From NCBI RefSeq assembly GCF_048593165.1, contig NZ_CP184271.1: 64,000 bases of DNA; one strand, given 5' to 3'. Under the pieces are notes generated by a model. It did no database searches and was not told the origin of the DNA. It was given only the letters and a program-made list of their open reading frames with translations. Below are positions 26,814-34,622 of this stretch, one piece after another; the stretch's first letter is position 1, and each line of letters opens with the position of its first letter. The stretch is from Pectobacterium sp013449375. Its GTDB lineage: Bacteria; Pseudomonadota; Gammaproteobacteria; Enterobacterales; Enterobacteriaceae. Both the position numbers and the translations under genes were made by a program.

Positions 26814-27338
26814 GTGTTGGAAAAACTACGAGCGCAGATTGTGCGTCAGGGACCGAGCTTATTAGGTAAGCCACTCAAGTTCACCCCTTTTGCGCTACAG
26901 CGTCAGGTTTTGGAACAGATGTTGGGCTGGCAGTTCTGTCAGGCGCTGGAAGAGGGCGATCTGGCATTTCTCGAAAGCCGCTGGCTGAAAATTGAGGTGC
27001 GTGACGTTGGCCTGCAATGGTTTATGACGCTGCGCGATGGTCGTCTGGCGGTGAGCCATGATGAGACGCCGGATGTCAGCTTCAGTGCGGATGCGAACGA
27101 TCTGATTTTGATCGCCGCGCGTAAAGAAGATCCCGATACGCTATTTTTCCAGCGTCGTCTGCGTATTGAGGGCGATACCGAGTTAGGTTTGTATGTGAAG
27201 AACCTGATGGACGCCATTGAGCTGGAAGCCATGCCTGCGCCGCTGCGCATTGGCCTGCTGCAACTGGCAAACTTTGTGGAAGCCGGCTTACAGGAGGGCG
27301 CAGTGCAACCAGCGAATCACGCGCCAGTATCATGCTAG
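26814..27338 (+). CDS. ubiT: Anaerobic ubiquinone accessory factor UbiT (SCP2 domain)
   Basis: A 174-residue lipid-binding SCP2-type protein for oxygen-independent ubiquinone synthesis, the same length as E. coli UbiT. The start is GTG 26814, giving MLEKLRAQIV-like residues, with GAGGAG 8 bp upstream; ATGs further upstream extend past the family N-terminus. Conserved stretches are PDVSFSADANDLI and ARKEDPDTLFFQRRL. It overlaps yhbS by 7 bp. Confidence 0.95.
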   Translation: MLEKLRAQIVRQGPSLLGKPLKFTPFALQRQVLEQMLGWQFCQALEEGDLAFLESRWLKIEVRDVGLQWFMTLRDGRLAVSHDETPDVSFSADANDLILIAARKEDPDTLFFQRRLRIEGDTELGLYVKNLMDAIELEAMPAPLRIGLLQLANFVEAGLQEGAVQPANHAPVSC

Positions 27339-27874
27339 TTCGGGTGGAAATTCCCGTTGATGCCGCCGGGATCGACAGCTTATTGCGCCGTGCTTTTCCT
27401 ACTGGGGCAGAAGCGGATCTGGTGCATCAACTGCGTGAAGACGGCTTATTGACGCTCGGCGTCGTGGCAACCGACGATGAAGGCGGCGTAGTGGGCTACG
27501 CGGCATTCAGCCCTGTGTTGATCGACGGTGAAGATCGACAGTGGGTGGCGCTTGCGCCGCTGGCGGTAGAAGCGAGTCTGCGCCGACAGGGCGTGGGAGA
27601 GAAGCTGGTCTACGAAGGGTTGGATGCGCTGAATGAATTTAGCTACACCGCCGTCGTCGTGCTGGGCGAGCCAGCGTACTATTCTCGCTTTGGCTTCGTT
27701 CCGGCGACAGAGCACCAACTGCATTGTCGCTGGCCAGACAGTGAGTCGGCTTTTCAGGTCTACCCACTGGCGGACAACCATGTTGTCGGCGAAGGGCTCG
27801 CTGAGAGCGAAAGCGGCTTTGCAAGCGCGAGTGGGCTGGTTGAATACGCCGCACCCTTTAACCGCTTTCTCTAG
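27332..27874 (+). CDS. yhbS: GNAT-family N-acetyltransferase YhbS
   Basis: A 180-residue GNAT protein with the acetyl-CoA motif A (LAPLAVEASLRRQGVGEKLV) and the YYSRFGF segment near the C-terminal half. It is similar to E. coli YhbS, with a somewhat longer C-terminus. The substrate is not established. It overlaps ubiT by 7 bp and is therefore co-transcribed with it. Confidence 0.9.
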   Translation: MLVRVEIPVDAAGIDSLLRRAFPTGAEADLVHQLREDGLLTLGVVATDDEGGVVGYAAFSPVLIDGEDRQWVALAPLAVEASLRRQGVGEKLVYEGLDALNEFSYTAVVVLGEPAYYSRFGFVPATEHQLHCRWPDSESAFQVYPLADNHVVGEGLAESESGFASASGLVEYAAPFNRFL

Positions 27875-27885
27875 TTGATAGCGAA

Positions 27886-28185
27886 TCAATACATCGTGTC
27901 TGAAATGCATAGTGTCTTAGGCTGGTCTTGTACCAGCCTTTCTTTTTGGCTTTTACTGAGTTGCTTAATGCGATGCTCCAGTTTGAGTGCGCTGGAGTGA
28001 TCCCCCACCAAACAGTGAAACGCCAGCGTTAATTCCCCTTTTCCCCGCAGCGCTTTTGCCCCTTTCCCCGTTTGATGTTGGTTCAGACGACGGCTGACAT
28101 CCGTGGTGATCCCCGTATACAGCGCTCCGCTGACCGTGCGCAGCATGTACAGATACCAGCGGGAATGTTCGGTGTGTTCAGTCAT
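27886..28185 (-). CDS. yhbQ: GIY-YIG nuclease-like protein YhbQ
   Basis: A 99-residue single-domain GIY-YIG protein. The motif appears as YLYMLRTVSGALYTGITTDVSRR, with the catalytic Arg in this part, plus KGAKALRGKGEL. It belongs to the UPF0213/YhbQ family, with reported DNA endonuclease activity in E. coli. It is convergent with yhbS, and its 3' end overlaps the hairpin at 27919. Confidence 0.92.
   Translation of the reverse strand: MTEHTEHSRWYLYMLRTVSGALYTGITTDVSRRLNQHQTGKGAKALRGKGELTLAFHCLVGDHSSALKLEHRIKQLSKSQKERLVQDQPKTLCISDTMY
27919..27948 (+). terminator. Terminator for yhbS lying inside the yhbQ coding end
   Basis: The stem AGGCTGGT / ACCAGCCT with loop CTTGT is followed by TTCTTTTTGG on the plus strand. 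It lies 45 bp after yhbS and inside the last 20 codons of yhbQ on the other strand. Confidence 0.7.
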
Positions 28186-28523
28186 GGTGTGTTCTGTAGA
28201 TTATTGTTTGAAAAAGTGATTTGTCCCAGCTAAACATAAATAGCACCTCACACCAATCGTATTTCAAATAACGAGTATTTCAAACCACTTGCCTTTCAAA
28301 GAATGGACACGGCATCACATTACTGGCTGTTATTCAAAGACATCTATTTCTTTTACGGATAGGGAAACGTATGGCACTGAAGCGATATATACCGCTCGCG
28401 CTGGCTGCCACTGGCGTTAAGTTGCTGAGTGCCCGCATTGGTTCAATAGGTAGTCGGTGCCCATGTGCTGTAAACAATGCTGTCAGCATGATCCCCCAGA
28501 CTGACCTTATTCAGGGAAGTACA

Positions 28524-28539
28524 TGTGATTAAAATCACA
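28524..28539 (+). promoter_or_regulatory. CRP site, upstream copy (deoP2-like)
   Basis: TGTGATTAAAATCACA is a perfect TGTGA-N6-TCACA palindrome. Its centre is 52 bp from that of the second site, almost the 53-bp spacing of the two CRP sites at E. coli deoP2. Confidence 0.85.
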
Positions 28540-28553
28540 TATAATCACTATCT

Positions 28554-28561
28554 ATTGCATT
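28554..28561 (+). promoter_or_regulatory. CytR-type octamer between the CRP sites
   Basis: ATTGCATT matches the CytR recognition octamer GTTGCATT at seven of eight bases and lies between the two CRP sites, where CytR binds cooperatively in E. coli. Confidence 0.5.
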
Positions 28562-28575
28562 TCTCTTACATCAAG

Positions 28576-28591
28576 TGTGAATGAATGCACA
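28576..28591 (+). promoter_or_regulatory. CRP site, promoter-proximal copy (deoP2-like)
   Basis: TGTGAATGAATGCACA matches the CRP consensus at nine of ten key bases. If it acts at about -41, transcription would begin near 28625, with TCAAAT near 28613 as a possible -10 element. Confidence 0.75.
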
Positions 28592-28840
28592 AAATAGTCT
28601 GTCATGGCGTGTTCAAATGTCTGACTGGGTCAAGTTTTTAAGCCGTTTCTTTCGATGTTGGCATCATCACAGGATGAATTGTAGAGGAAGGTTGATTGCG
28701 GTGAGAAGGAGCTCGGTGCCGCTACAGGTTGTTTCTCCTGAGCGCTATCTTCAAGGAACCAAGTCCGCTCGCCAAACGTGCTGGTTTTGCACCAGTTAAT
28801 GTTCAGGCCGGTTAGACCGGCTGACGAGTTGGAGAGTTGT

Positions 28841-29241
28841 ATGACCAAGCTGACCACGGCCGCGCAGCGTGCGCTGGCACTGATGGATTTAACCACGCTG
28901 AATGAAGATGATACGGATGAAAAAGTGACTGCGCTCTGCCGTCAGGCGAACAGCCCGGCCGGAAAAACGGCTGCTATCTGTATCTATCTACATTTTAGCC
29001 CTCTGGTGAAAAAGACCCTGCGTGAGCAAGGTACACCGGATATCCGCATCGCGACGGCCACCAACTTCCCTCATACGGCGTGCGTAACGCGAAAGATGCC
29101 GCCATCTATCTGCAACTGGCGGACGATATCATAGGCGCGGAATGGGCGGCGGCGCAGCATTTTCGCTTTGGTGCGTCCAGTCTGTTGGCGAACCTGCTGA
29201 ACACGCTTGGCCATGGAACCGCCGCTCCGCAAGGTGGCTAC
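28841..29241 (+). pseudogene. deoC: deoC remnant with large internal deletion and frameshift
   Basis: Deoxyribose-phosphate aldolase is destroyed here. From ATG 28841 (GGAG site) the frame reads like DeoC residues 1-78 (LTALNEDDTDEKVTALC-like, then IRIATATNFPH). At about 29076 the sequence jumps, in another frame, to the family C-terminus (GVRNAKDAAIYLQLADDIIG, then FGASSLLANLL, HGTAAPQGGY). About 126 codons are missing, including the Schiff-base lysine region and the other catalytic residues. The usual stop codon after the final Gly-Tyr is also absent: the frame continues TTATTACGT and runs in frame into deoA. The rest of the operon and its control region look intact. Confidence 0.93.
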
Positions 29242-29337
29242 TTATTACGTGCACACAACGTACGATTTTGTTCACAGCAAATGTGCTCGCAGCGACAGGT
29301 TGCTGAGCCACATCAGAATTCATCAGGAGTACAGACC

Positions 29338-30666
29338 TTGTTTCTGATTCAAGAAATTATTCGTAAGAAGCGTGACGGAAAAGCACTAAGCGAAGAAGAG
29401 ATCCGCTTCTTTATCAATGGTATTCGTGACAATACCGTTTCCGAAGGCCAGATTGCGGCGCTGGCGATGACCATTTATTTTCATGACATGTCGATGGACG
29501 AACGCGTGGCACTGACGCTGGCAATGCGTGATTCCGGCACGGTACTGGACTGGAAGAGTCTGAACCTGAACGGCCCGCTGGTGGACAAACACTCTACTGG
29601 CGGCGTGGGTGATGTCACTTCGCTGATGCTGGGGCCGATGGTCGCTGCCTGCGGGGGCTATGTCCCGATGATCTCCGGACGTGGCTTAGGGCATACCGGC
29701 GGCACGCTGGATAAGCTCGAAGCGATTCCAGGGCTGGATATTTTCCCGAACGATGACGATTTTCGTCGCATCATCCAGCAGGTTGGCGTCGCAATTATTG
29801 GGCAAACCTCCTCGCTGGCTCCGGCAGATAAACGTTTTTATGCCACGCGTGACATTACCGCCACGGTCGATTCCATCCCGCTGATCACCGCGTCGATTCT
29901 GGCGAAGAAGTTGGCTGAAGGGCTGGATGCGCTGGTGATGGACGTCAAGGTGGGGTCGGGGGCATTTATGCCGACCTATGAACTGTCCGAGCAATTAGCG
30001 CAGGCGATTGTCGGCGTAGCGAATAACGCGGGATGCCGCACCAGCGCGCTGTTGACGGACATGAATCAGGTGCTGGCTTCCAGCGCGGGTAATGCGCTGG
30101 AAGTGCGGGAAGCCGTGCGTTTCCTGACGGGAGAGAGCCGCAATCCGCGCCTGTATGATGTTACTATGGCACTCTGTGGCGAGATGCTGCTGGCGGGTGG
30201 GCTGGCAAGCTCGGCAGACGACGCGCGTTCACGCCTGCAAACGGTGTTGGATAACGGCAAAGCTGCTGAAGTCTTTGGCCGCATGGTGGCCGCACAGCGT
30301 GGCCCGGGCGATTTTGTCGAACACTACGATCGTTACCTGCCGGTGGCGACATTAAGTAAGCCGGTGTTCGCGACGTGTGAAGGTATTGTGACGGCGATGG
30401 ACACCCGTGCGTTGGGCATGGCCGTCGTCTCGCTGGGCGGCGGACGCCGTCAGGCTACCGATGCGATCGATTACAGCGTCGGTCTGGATAACATGATCAG
30501 CCTAGGTGAGCGCGTTGACGCGCAACGCCCGCTGGCGGTGATCCATGCCAATACGGAAGCGCAATGGCAGCAGGCGGCGAATGAGGTTCGCGCCGCAATC
30601 CAACTGGGCGATACGGCGCCAGAAAAGACCCCGATGGTCTACCGTCGAGTGAGCGCAGAAGCGTGA
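29338..30666 (+). CDS. deoA: Thymidine phosphorylase
   Basis: A 442-residue enzyme converting thymidine and phosphate to thymine and 2-deoxyribose 1-phosphate. TTG 29338 gives MFLIQEIIRKKRDGKALSEE, matching the E. coli N-terminus, with AGGAG 9 bp upstream. The signature DKHSTGGVGD and the following SGRGLGHTGGTLDKLE are present, as is DVKVGSGAFM. The frame is open upstream into the deoC remnant, so a longer fusion product from an upstream start cannot be excluded, but the TTG has the better signals. Confidence 0.95.
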   Translation: MFLIQEIIRKKRDGKALSEEEIRFFINGIRDNTVSEGQIAALAMTIYFHDMSMDERVALTLAMRDSGTVLDWKSLNLNGPLVDKHSTGGVGDVTSLMLGPMVAACGGYVPMISGRGLGHTGGTLDKLEAIPGLDIFPNDDDFRRIIQQVGVAIIGQTSSLAPADKRFYATRDITATVDSIPLITASILAKKLAEGLDALVMDVKVGSGAFMPTYELSEQLAQAIVGVANNAGCRTSALLTDMNQVLASSAGNALEVREAVRFLTGESRNPRLYDVTMALCGEMLLAGGLASSADDARSRLQTVLDNGKAAEVFGRMVAAQRGPGDFVEHYDRYLPVATLSKPVFATCEGIVTAMDTRALGMAVVSLGGGRRQATDAIDYSVGLDNMISLGERVDAQRPLAVIHANTEAQWQQAANEVRAAIQLGDTAPEKTPMVYRRVSAEA

Positions 30667-30754
30667 TCGCCAGAGTGGGTTATTGGCTGTTTTGAATTGA
30701 TGTTCCCCTGTCGGTAGATAGGGCGTTAGCGCAGAACTGCGCAGGAGAGAAAGA

Positions 30755-31978
30755 ATGAAACGTGCATATATTATGGTTCTTGACTCGTTTGGTATCGGCA
30801 GCAGTGCGGATGCAGAACGTTTTGGTGATGCGGGGTCGGATACGCTGGGTCATATCGCTCAGGCGTGTGCGGCAGGAACGGCGGACAAAGGGCGCAGCGG
30901 CAAGCTGCATTTGCCGAACCTGAGCCGTCTGGGGCTGGGTAAAGCCGCTGAGGCCTCAACGGGAACGTTCCCGGCAGGGTTGGATGAAAACGCGGACATC
31001 ATCGGCGCTTACGCGCACGCCAGTGAAATCTCTTCGGGTAAAGATACGCCGTCGGGTCACTGGGAAATTGCCGGTGTGCCTGTCCTGTTCGACTGGGGCT
31101 ATTTTAAAGATGAAGAGAACAGTTTTCCGCAGGCGTTGCTGGATAAATTGGTAGAGCGTGCCAATCTGCCGGGCTATCTGGGCAATTGCCACTCTTCTGG
31201 CACGGTGATTCTGGATCAGCTTGCTGAAGAGCACATGAAAACCGGCAAGCCGATCTTCTACACCTCTGCGGATTCCGTATTCCAGATTGCCTGCCATGAA
31301 GAAACGTTCGGTTTGGATAAGCTGTACGAACTGTGTGAAATTGCCCGCGAAGAGCTGACCGAAGGGGGCTACAACATCGGGCGCGTCATCGCGCGTCCGT
31401 TTATCGGCGACAAACCTGGCCACTTTGAACGTACCGGTAACCGTCACGATCTGGCCGTTGAACCGCCAGCGCCGACTATTCTGAAAAAAATGGTGGATGA
31501 AAAAGGCGGTGAAGTGGTTTCCGTTGGGAAAATTGCCGATATCTACGCGCAGGTTGGTATCACGAAGAAAGTGAAGGCGACCGGCATCGATGCGCTGTTT
31601 GACGCCACGCTGAAAGAGATGGATAGCGCGGGCGACAACACCATCGTATTTACCAATTTTGTTGATTTCGATTCTGCCTACGGTCACCGCCGCGATATTC
31701 CGGGCTATGCTGCCGCGCTGGAGCTGTTTGACCGTCGCCTGCCGGAAATGCTGTCCCGCGTGAAGGGCGATGACATCCTGATTCTGACGGCTGACCACGG
31801 TTGTGACCCGAGCTGGCACGGCACCGATCATACTCGTGAGAACGTCCCGGTGTTGATCTATGGGCCGAATGTGAAGCCGGGCTCATACGGCCACCGTGAA
31901 ACCTTCGCCGATATCGGGCAGACGGTGGCGGCCTACTTTGGCCTGTCGCCTATGGACTACGGCAAATCGATACTGTAA
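30755..31978 (+). CDS. deoB: Phosphopentomutase
   Basis: A 407-residue metalloenzyme of the alkaline phosphatase superfamily, the same length as in E. coli. It interconverts (deoxy)ribose 1-phosphate and 5-phosphate. Metal and phosphate motifs: MVLDSFGIG at the N-terminus, SGKDTPSGHWE, and TADHGCDPSWHGTDHTRE. GGAGAG precedes the ATG. Confidence 0.97.
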   Translation: MKRAYIMVLDSFGIGSSADAERFGDAGSDTLGHIAQACAAGTADKGRSGKLHLPNLSRLGLGKAAEASTGTFPAGLDENADIIGAYAHASEISSGKDTPSGHWEIAGVPVLFDWGYFKDEENSFPQALLDKLVERANLPGYLGNCHSSGTVILDQLAEEHMKTGKPIFYTSADSVFQIACHEETFGLDKLYELCEIAREELTEGGYNIGRVIARPFIGDKPGHFERTGNRHDLAVEPPAPTILKKMVDEKGGEVVSVGKIADIYAQVGITKKVKATGIDALFDATLKEMDSAGDNTIVFTNFVDFDSAYGHRRDIPGYAAALELFDRRLPEMLSRVKGDDILILTADHGCDPSWHGTDHTRENVPVLIYGPNVKPGSYGHRETFADIGQTVAAYFGLSPMDYGKSIL

Positions 31979-32025
31979 AACACACCGTTTTTTACGTGAA
32001 ACTTGATTAATTAAGGAATAAACGC

Positions 32026-32745
32026 ATGGCTACGCCACATATTAATGCAGAAATGGGTGATTTCGCGGACGTTGTACTGATGCCAGGCGACCCGCTGCGC
32101 GCTAAGTACATTGCAGAAACCTTTCTGGAAAATGCCCGCGAAGTGAACAACGTGCGTGGCATGCTGGGTTTCACCGGCACGTATAAAGGCCGTAAAATTT
32201 CGGTCATGGGCCACGGTATGGGCATCCCATCCTGCTCCATTTATGCGAAAGAGCTGATCACCGAGTTCGGCGTGAAGAAGATCATTCGCGTGGGTTCCTG
32301 TGGCGCGGTACGTGAAGATGTGCAACTACGCGACGTAGTGATCGGTATGGGCGCCTGTACGGATTCCAAAGTGAACCGCATGCGTTTCAAAGATCACGAC
32401 TACGCAGCGATTGCCGATTTCGACATGGTGCGCCATGCTGTTGATGCTGCCAAAGCGCGTGAGGTTTCTGTCCGCGTAGGTAACCTCTTCTCCGCCGATC
32501 TGTTCTACACGCCAGACCCGCAGATGTTCGACGTGATGGAAAAATACGGCATCCTGGGTGTGGAAATGGAAGCGGCCGGTATCTACGGCGTTGCGGCAGA
32601 ATTCGGTGCGAAAGCGCTGGCCATCTGCACCGTTTCTGACCACATTCGTACCGGTGCTCAGACCACGTCAGAAGAGCGTCAAAACACGTTCAACGAGATG
32701 ATCGAAATCGCGCTGGAATCTGTTCTGCTGGGCGATAACGAGTAA
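32026..32745 (+). CDS. deoD: Purine nucleoside phosphorylase
   Basis: A 239-residue hexameric phosphorylase for purine (deoxy)nucleosides, the same length as in E. coli. It starts MATPHINAEMGDFAD and carries MPGDPLRAKYIAE, GHGMGIPSCSIY and the active-site part VEMEAAGIYGVA, with Asp in TVSDH. It ends the deo operon, 47 bp after deoB. Confidence 0.98.
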   Translation: MATPHINAEMGDFADVVLMPGDPLRAKYIAETFLENAREVNNVRGMLGFTGTYKGRKISVMGHGMGIPSCSIYAKELITEFGVKKIIRVGSCGAVREDVQLRDVVIGMGACTDSKVNRMRFKDHDYAAIADFDMVRHAVDAAKAREVSVRVGNLFSADLFYTPDPQMFDVMEKYGILGVEMEAAGIYGVAAEFGAKALAICTVSDHIRTGAQTTSEERQNTFNEMIEIALESVLLGDNE

Positions 32746-32754
32746 TATCACACG

Positions 32755-32785
32755 AGCCCGGACATTCGTTCCGGGCTGTATTTTT
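32755..32785 (+). terminator. deo operon terminator
   Basis: The stem AGCCCGGA / TCCGGGCT is followed by GTATTTTTCC, 10 bp after the deoD stop. Confidence 0.85.
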
Positions 32786-32825
32786 CCTGCTATTCCCTCA
32801 CACCGTTTCCTTCAAACGGTTCGCT

Positions 32826-34574
32826 TCAACCCTTTCCGTAAGACACCTGTGATAGATCCGCCTCTGGCACCGTAACAGAAGGATCGTCTGCACGGTTCTC
32901 TGTGTGCGTTTCCTTCTCTGGCTCGAGCGGCGTTAACCGTACCTGATGTTTGAAACAGGCCTGTACGGCAGGCTGGTGGCTGACGGCCAACACAATGGTT
33001 TGTGGCAGCGCAGTCCTGATGTGTGCTAGCAACTGAAGCGCCGCTGCGTCATCGAGTTGGCTGGTGGTTTCATCCAGACAAAGCAGCGTTGGGCGCAGTA
33101 GCAGTGCACGGGCGAGTGACAGGCGCTGTTGTTCACCGCCTGATAGCTCCCGGCTCCAGTTAGCGTTGTCGTCCAGACGAGGAACCAACGCGGCCAGTCC
33201 AGTGTGTTTTAGTACCGCGATCAACTGTGCGCTATCCGCTAACTGCGCCTGCGGATAACACAGTACCTGACGCAGCGTGTCCTGCGGTAAATAAGCTTTT
33301 TGCGGTAAAAATAGCGCTCGGCCAGTAGGGAAACGCCAATCACCTTGTGAAACCGGCCATAACCCCGCCAGCGCACGCAGCAGCGTCGTTTTCCCCGTGC
33401 CGCTGGCTGCGTTAAGCGTCGCCCATTCGCCAGCTTGAAGCCTGAGCGTAAGCGGGGCGAAATACGGCGAACCATTAGGGCGCGGTACGGATAGCGCGTT
33501 GATATGCAAGGCATGCCCTTCATGACGCGGCGCCTCTGGCACAGACAGTTGCTGTAAGCGGTGCTGGAATTCCCACAGTCGTTCAATCGTGGAAGACCAT
33601 TGAACCAACTGGCGATAGGCATCAATAAACCAGCCAAAAGCATCCAACACGTAGCCGAAGGCCGATCGTGCCTGCATGATCGCCCCGAGGCTAACCTGAC
33701 GAGCGAGAAACAGCGGCAGGGTAGCGAAAACCGGAATAATCAGGCTGAAGCGGAAATAGCTGGTCGTAAAGCTCTCCAGACGGAATTCCCGCGCCATCAG
33801 GCGCTGCCAGTTTTGCACAATAGGCAGAAAATGTTGCCGCATTCGCTGTTGTTCGGCACCGCTTTCCTGGTAAAACGCGATTTGCTCGCTGTTATCCCTT
33901 ACCCGCAGCAGCGTGGCGCGATAGTCAGCCTCTGCCCGCTGACGCTCAATATTGAGCTTGTGCAGACGGTGGCCTAGCAGGTGTGTTATCACGCTTGCCA
34001 GTGCGGCGTAAATCAGTGCGATCCACACCAGATAGCCGTGTATCGTGATGTTGTAGCCGCCTAATGTGAAGGTATGGACGCCGGACAGTTGCCAGAGAAT
34101 GGCGATGAAGGAGAAAAAGCGGGCGGTATTTTTCAGCAACGAGAGGAGGAGTTCGAGGCTTTGCTCTATCAGCAGGCGAATATCCTCCGCGATGCGCTGA
34201 TCGGGGTTATCCAGCCCTGCGCTGAGTCGATAGTGGGCGTGATTGCGCAGCCAGTTCTGTTCATACTGGTGGGTCATGGTATCGCGCCAGCGGATAATTA
34301 ACTGTTTCTTGAGCCAGTTGCCGCAGATGATGACCAGCACGAACAGCAGCGTGTAGGCCAGATAGCGCACGGCCATATCGTAGATTGAGGCGTGCTGAAA
34401 GTAGTCAGCCAATGCGTCGTAAAAATCCCGACTCCAGTTATTGTACTGCACGCTGATCCACACGACGGAAAGCGTTAGGCTCATAATCAGCAGCAGTAAC
34501 AGCCAGAGCAAGGTTGCACGCGTGGTCAGCCAGAAAGGCGCGACCAGCGTATAAAAGCGTTTAAGCGTTTGCAT
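32826..34574 (-). CDS. ABC transporter, SbmA/BacA-type membrane domain fused to ATPase (YddA-like)
   Basis: A 582-residue half-transporter. Residues about 1-330 hold six membrane helices of the ABC_membrane_2 type (SbmA/BacA, YddA, vitamin B12 type). Residues about 360-560 form the ATPase with Walker A SGTGKTTL, signature ELSGGEQQRLSLARAL and Walker B LLCLDETTSQLD. It lies 49 bp after the stop of the TonB-dependent receptor gene, on the same strand. In that setting it may move a siderophore or its precursor, but the family also handles peptides and cobalamin. The substrate is not visible from the sequence. Confidence 0.88.
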   Translation of the reverse strand: MQTLKRFYTLVAPFWLTTRATLLWLLLLLIMSLTLSVVWISVQYNNWSRDFYDALADYFQHASIYDMAVRYLAYTLLFVLVIICGNWLKKQLIIRWRDTMTHQYEQNWLRNHAHYRLSAGLDNPDQRIAEDIRLLIEQSLELLLSLLKNTARFFSFIAILWQLSGVHTFTLGGYNITIHGYLVWIALIYAALASVITHLLGHRLHKLNIERQRAEADYRATLLRVRDNSEQIAFYQESGAEQQRMRQHFLPIVQNWQRLMAREFRLESFTTSYFRFSLIIPVFATLPLFLARQVSLGAIMQARSAFGYVLDAFGWFIDAYRQLVQWSSTIERLWEFQHRLQQLSVPEAPRHEGHALHINALSVPRPNGSPYFAPLTLRLQAGEWATLNAASGTGKTTLLRALAGLWPVSQGDWRFPTGRALFLPQKAYLPQDTLRQVLCYPQAQLADSAQLIAVLKHTGLAALVPRLDDNANWSRELSGGEQQRLSLARALLLRPTLLCLDETTSQLDDAAALQLLAHIRTALPQTIVLAVSHQPAVQACFKHQVRLTPLEPEKETHTENRADDPSVTVPEADLSQVSYGKG

Positions 34575-34590
34575 AATGGATTGAGCGATG

Positions 34591-34614
34591 GCCTGCCAGC
34601 CGAGGCTGGCAGGC
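34591..34614 (-). terminator. Perfect 11-bp hairpin between receptor and ABC transporter genes
   Basis: GCCTGCCAGCC / GGCTGGCAGGC with a two-base spacer and no T run on either strand. It probably forms a stable mRNA end or lowers read-through into the ABC transporter gene. Confidence 0.5.
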
Positions 34615-34622
34615 GCATTCGC

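Larger units (their letters stand above)
28186..28840. promoter_or_regulatory. deo operon control region
   Basis: About 655 bp without a convincing protein gene, between yhbQ and the deoC remnant. The downstream half carries two CRP-type palindromes and a CytR-type octamer between them (separate entries), resembling E. coli deoP2. The upstream half shows nothing I can name, apart from a doubtful 53-codon frame at 28371. Confidence 0.7.

Noticed and set aside
28371..28532. A 53-codon frame with AGGGA before its ATG and a hydrophobic N-terminus (MALKRYIPLALAATG...).
   Set aside because: It resembles no protein I know, its 3' end runs into the perfect CRP palindrome, and the composition is not clearly coding. 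Left as part of the deo control region.
29080..30666. A functional deoC-deoA fusion protein.
   Set aside because: The frame is continuous, but there is no start with a good ribosome-binding site before the deoC tail, and TTG 29338 with AGGAG matches the normal DeoA N-terminus.
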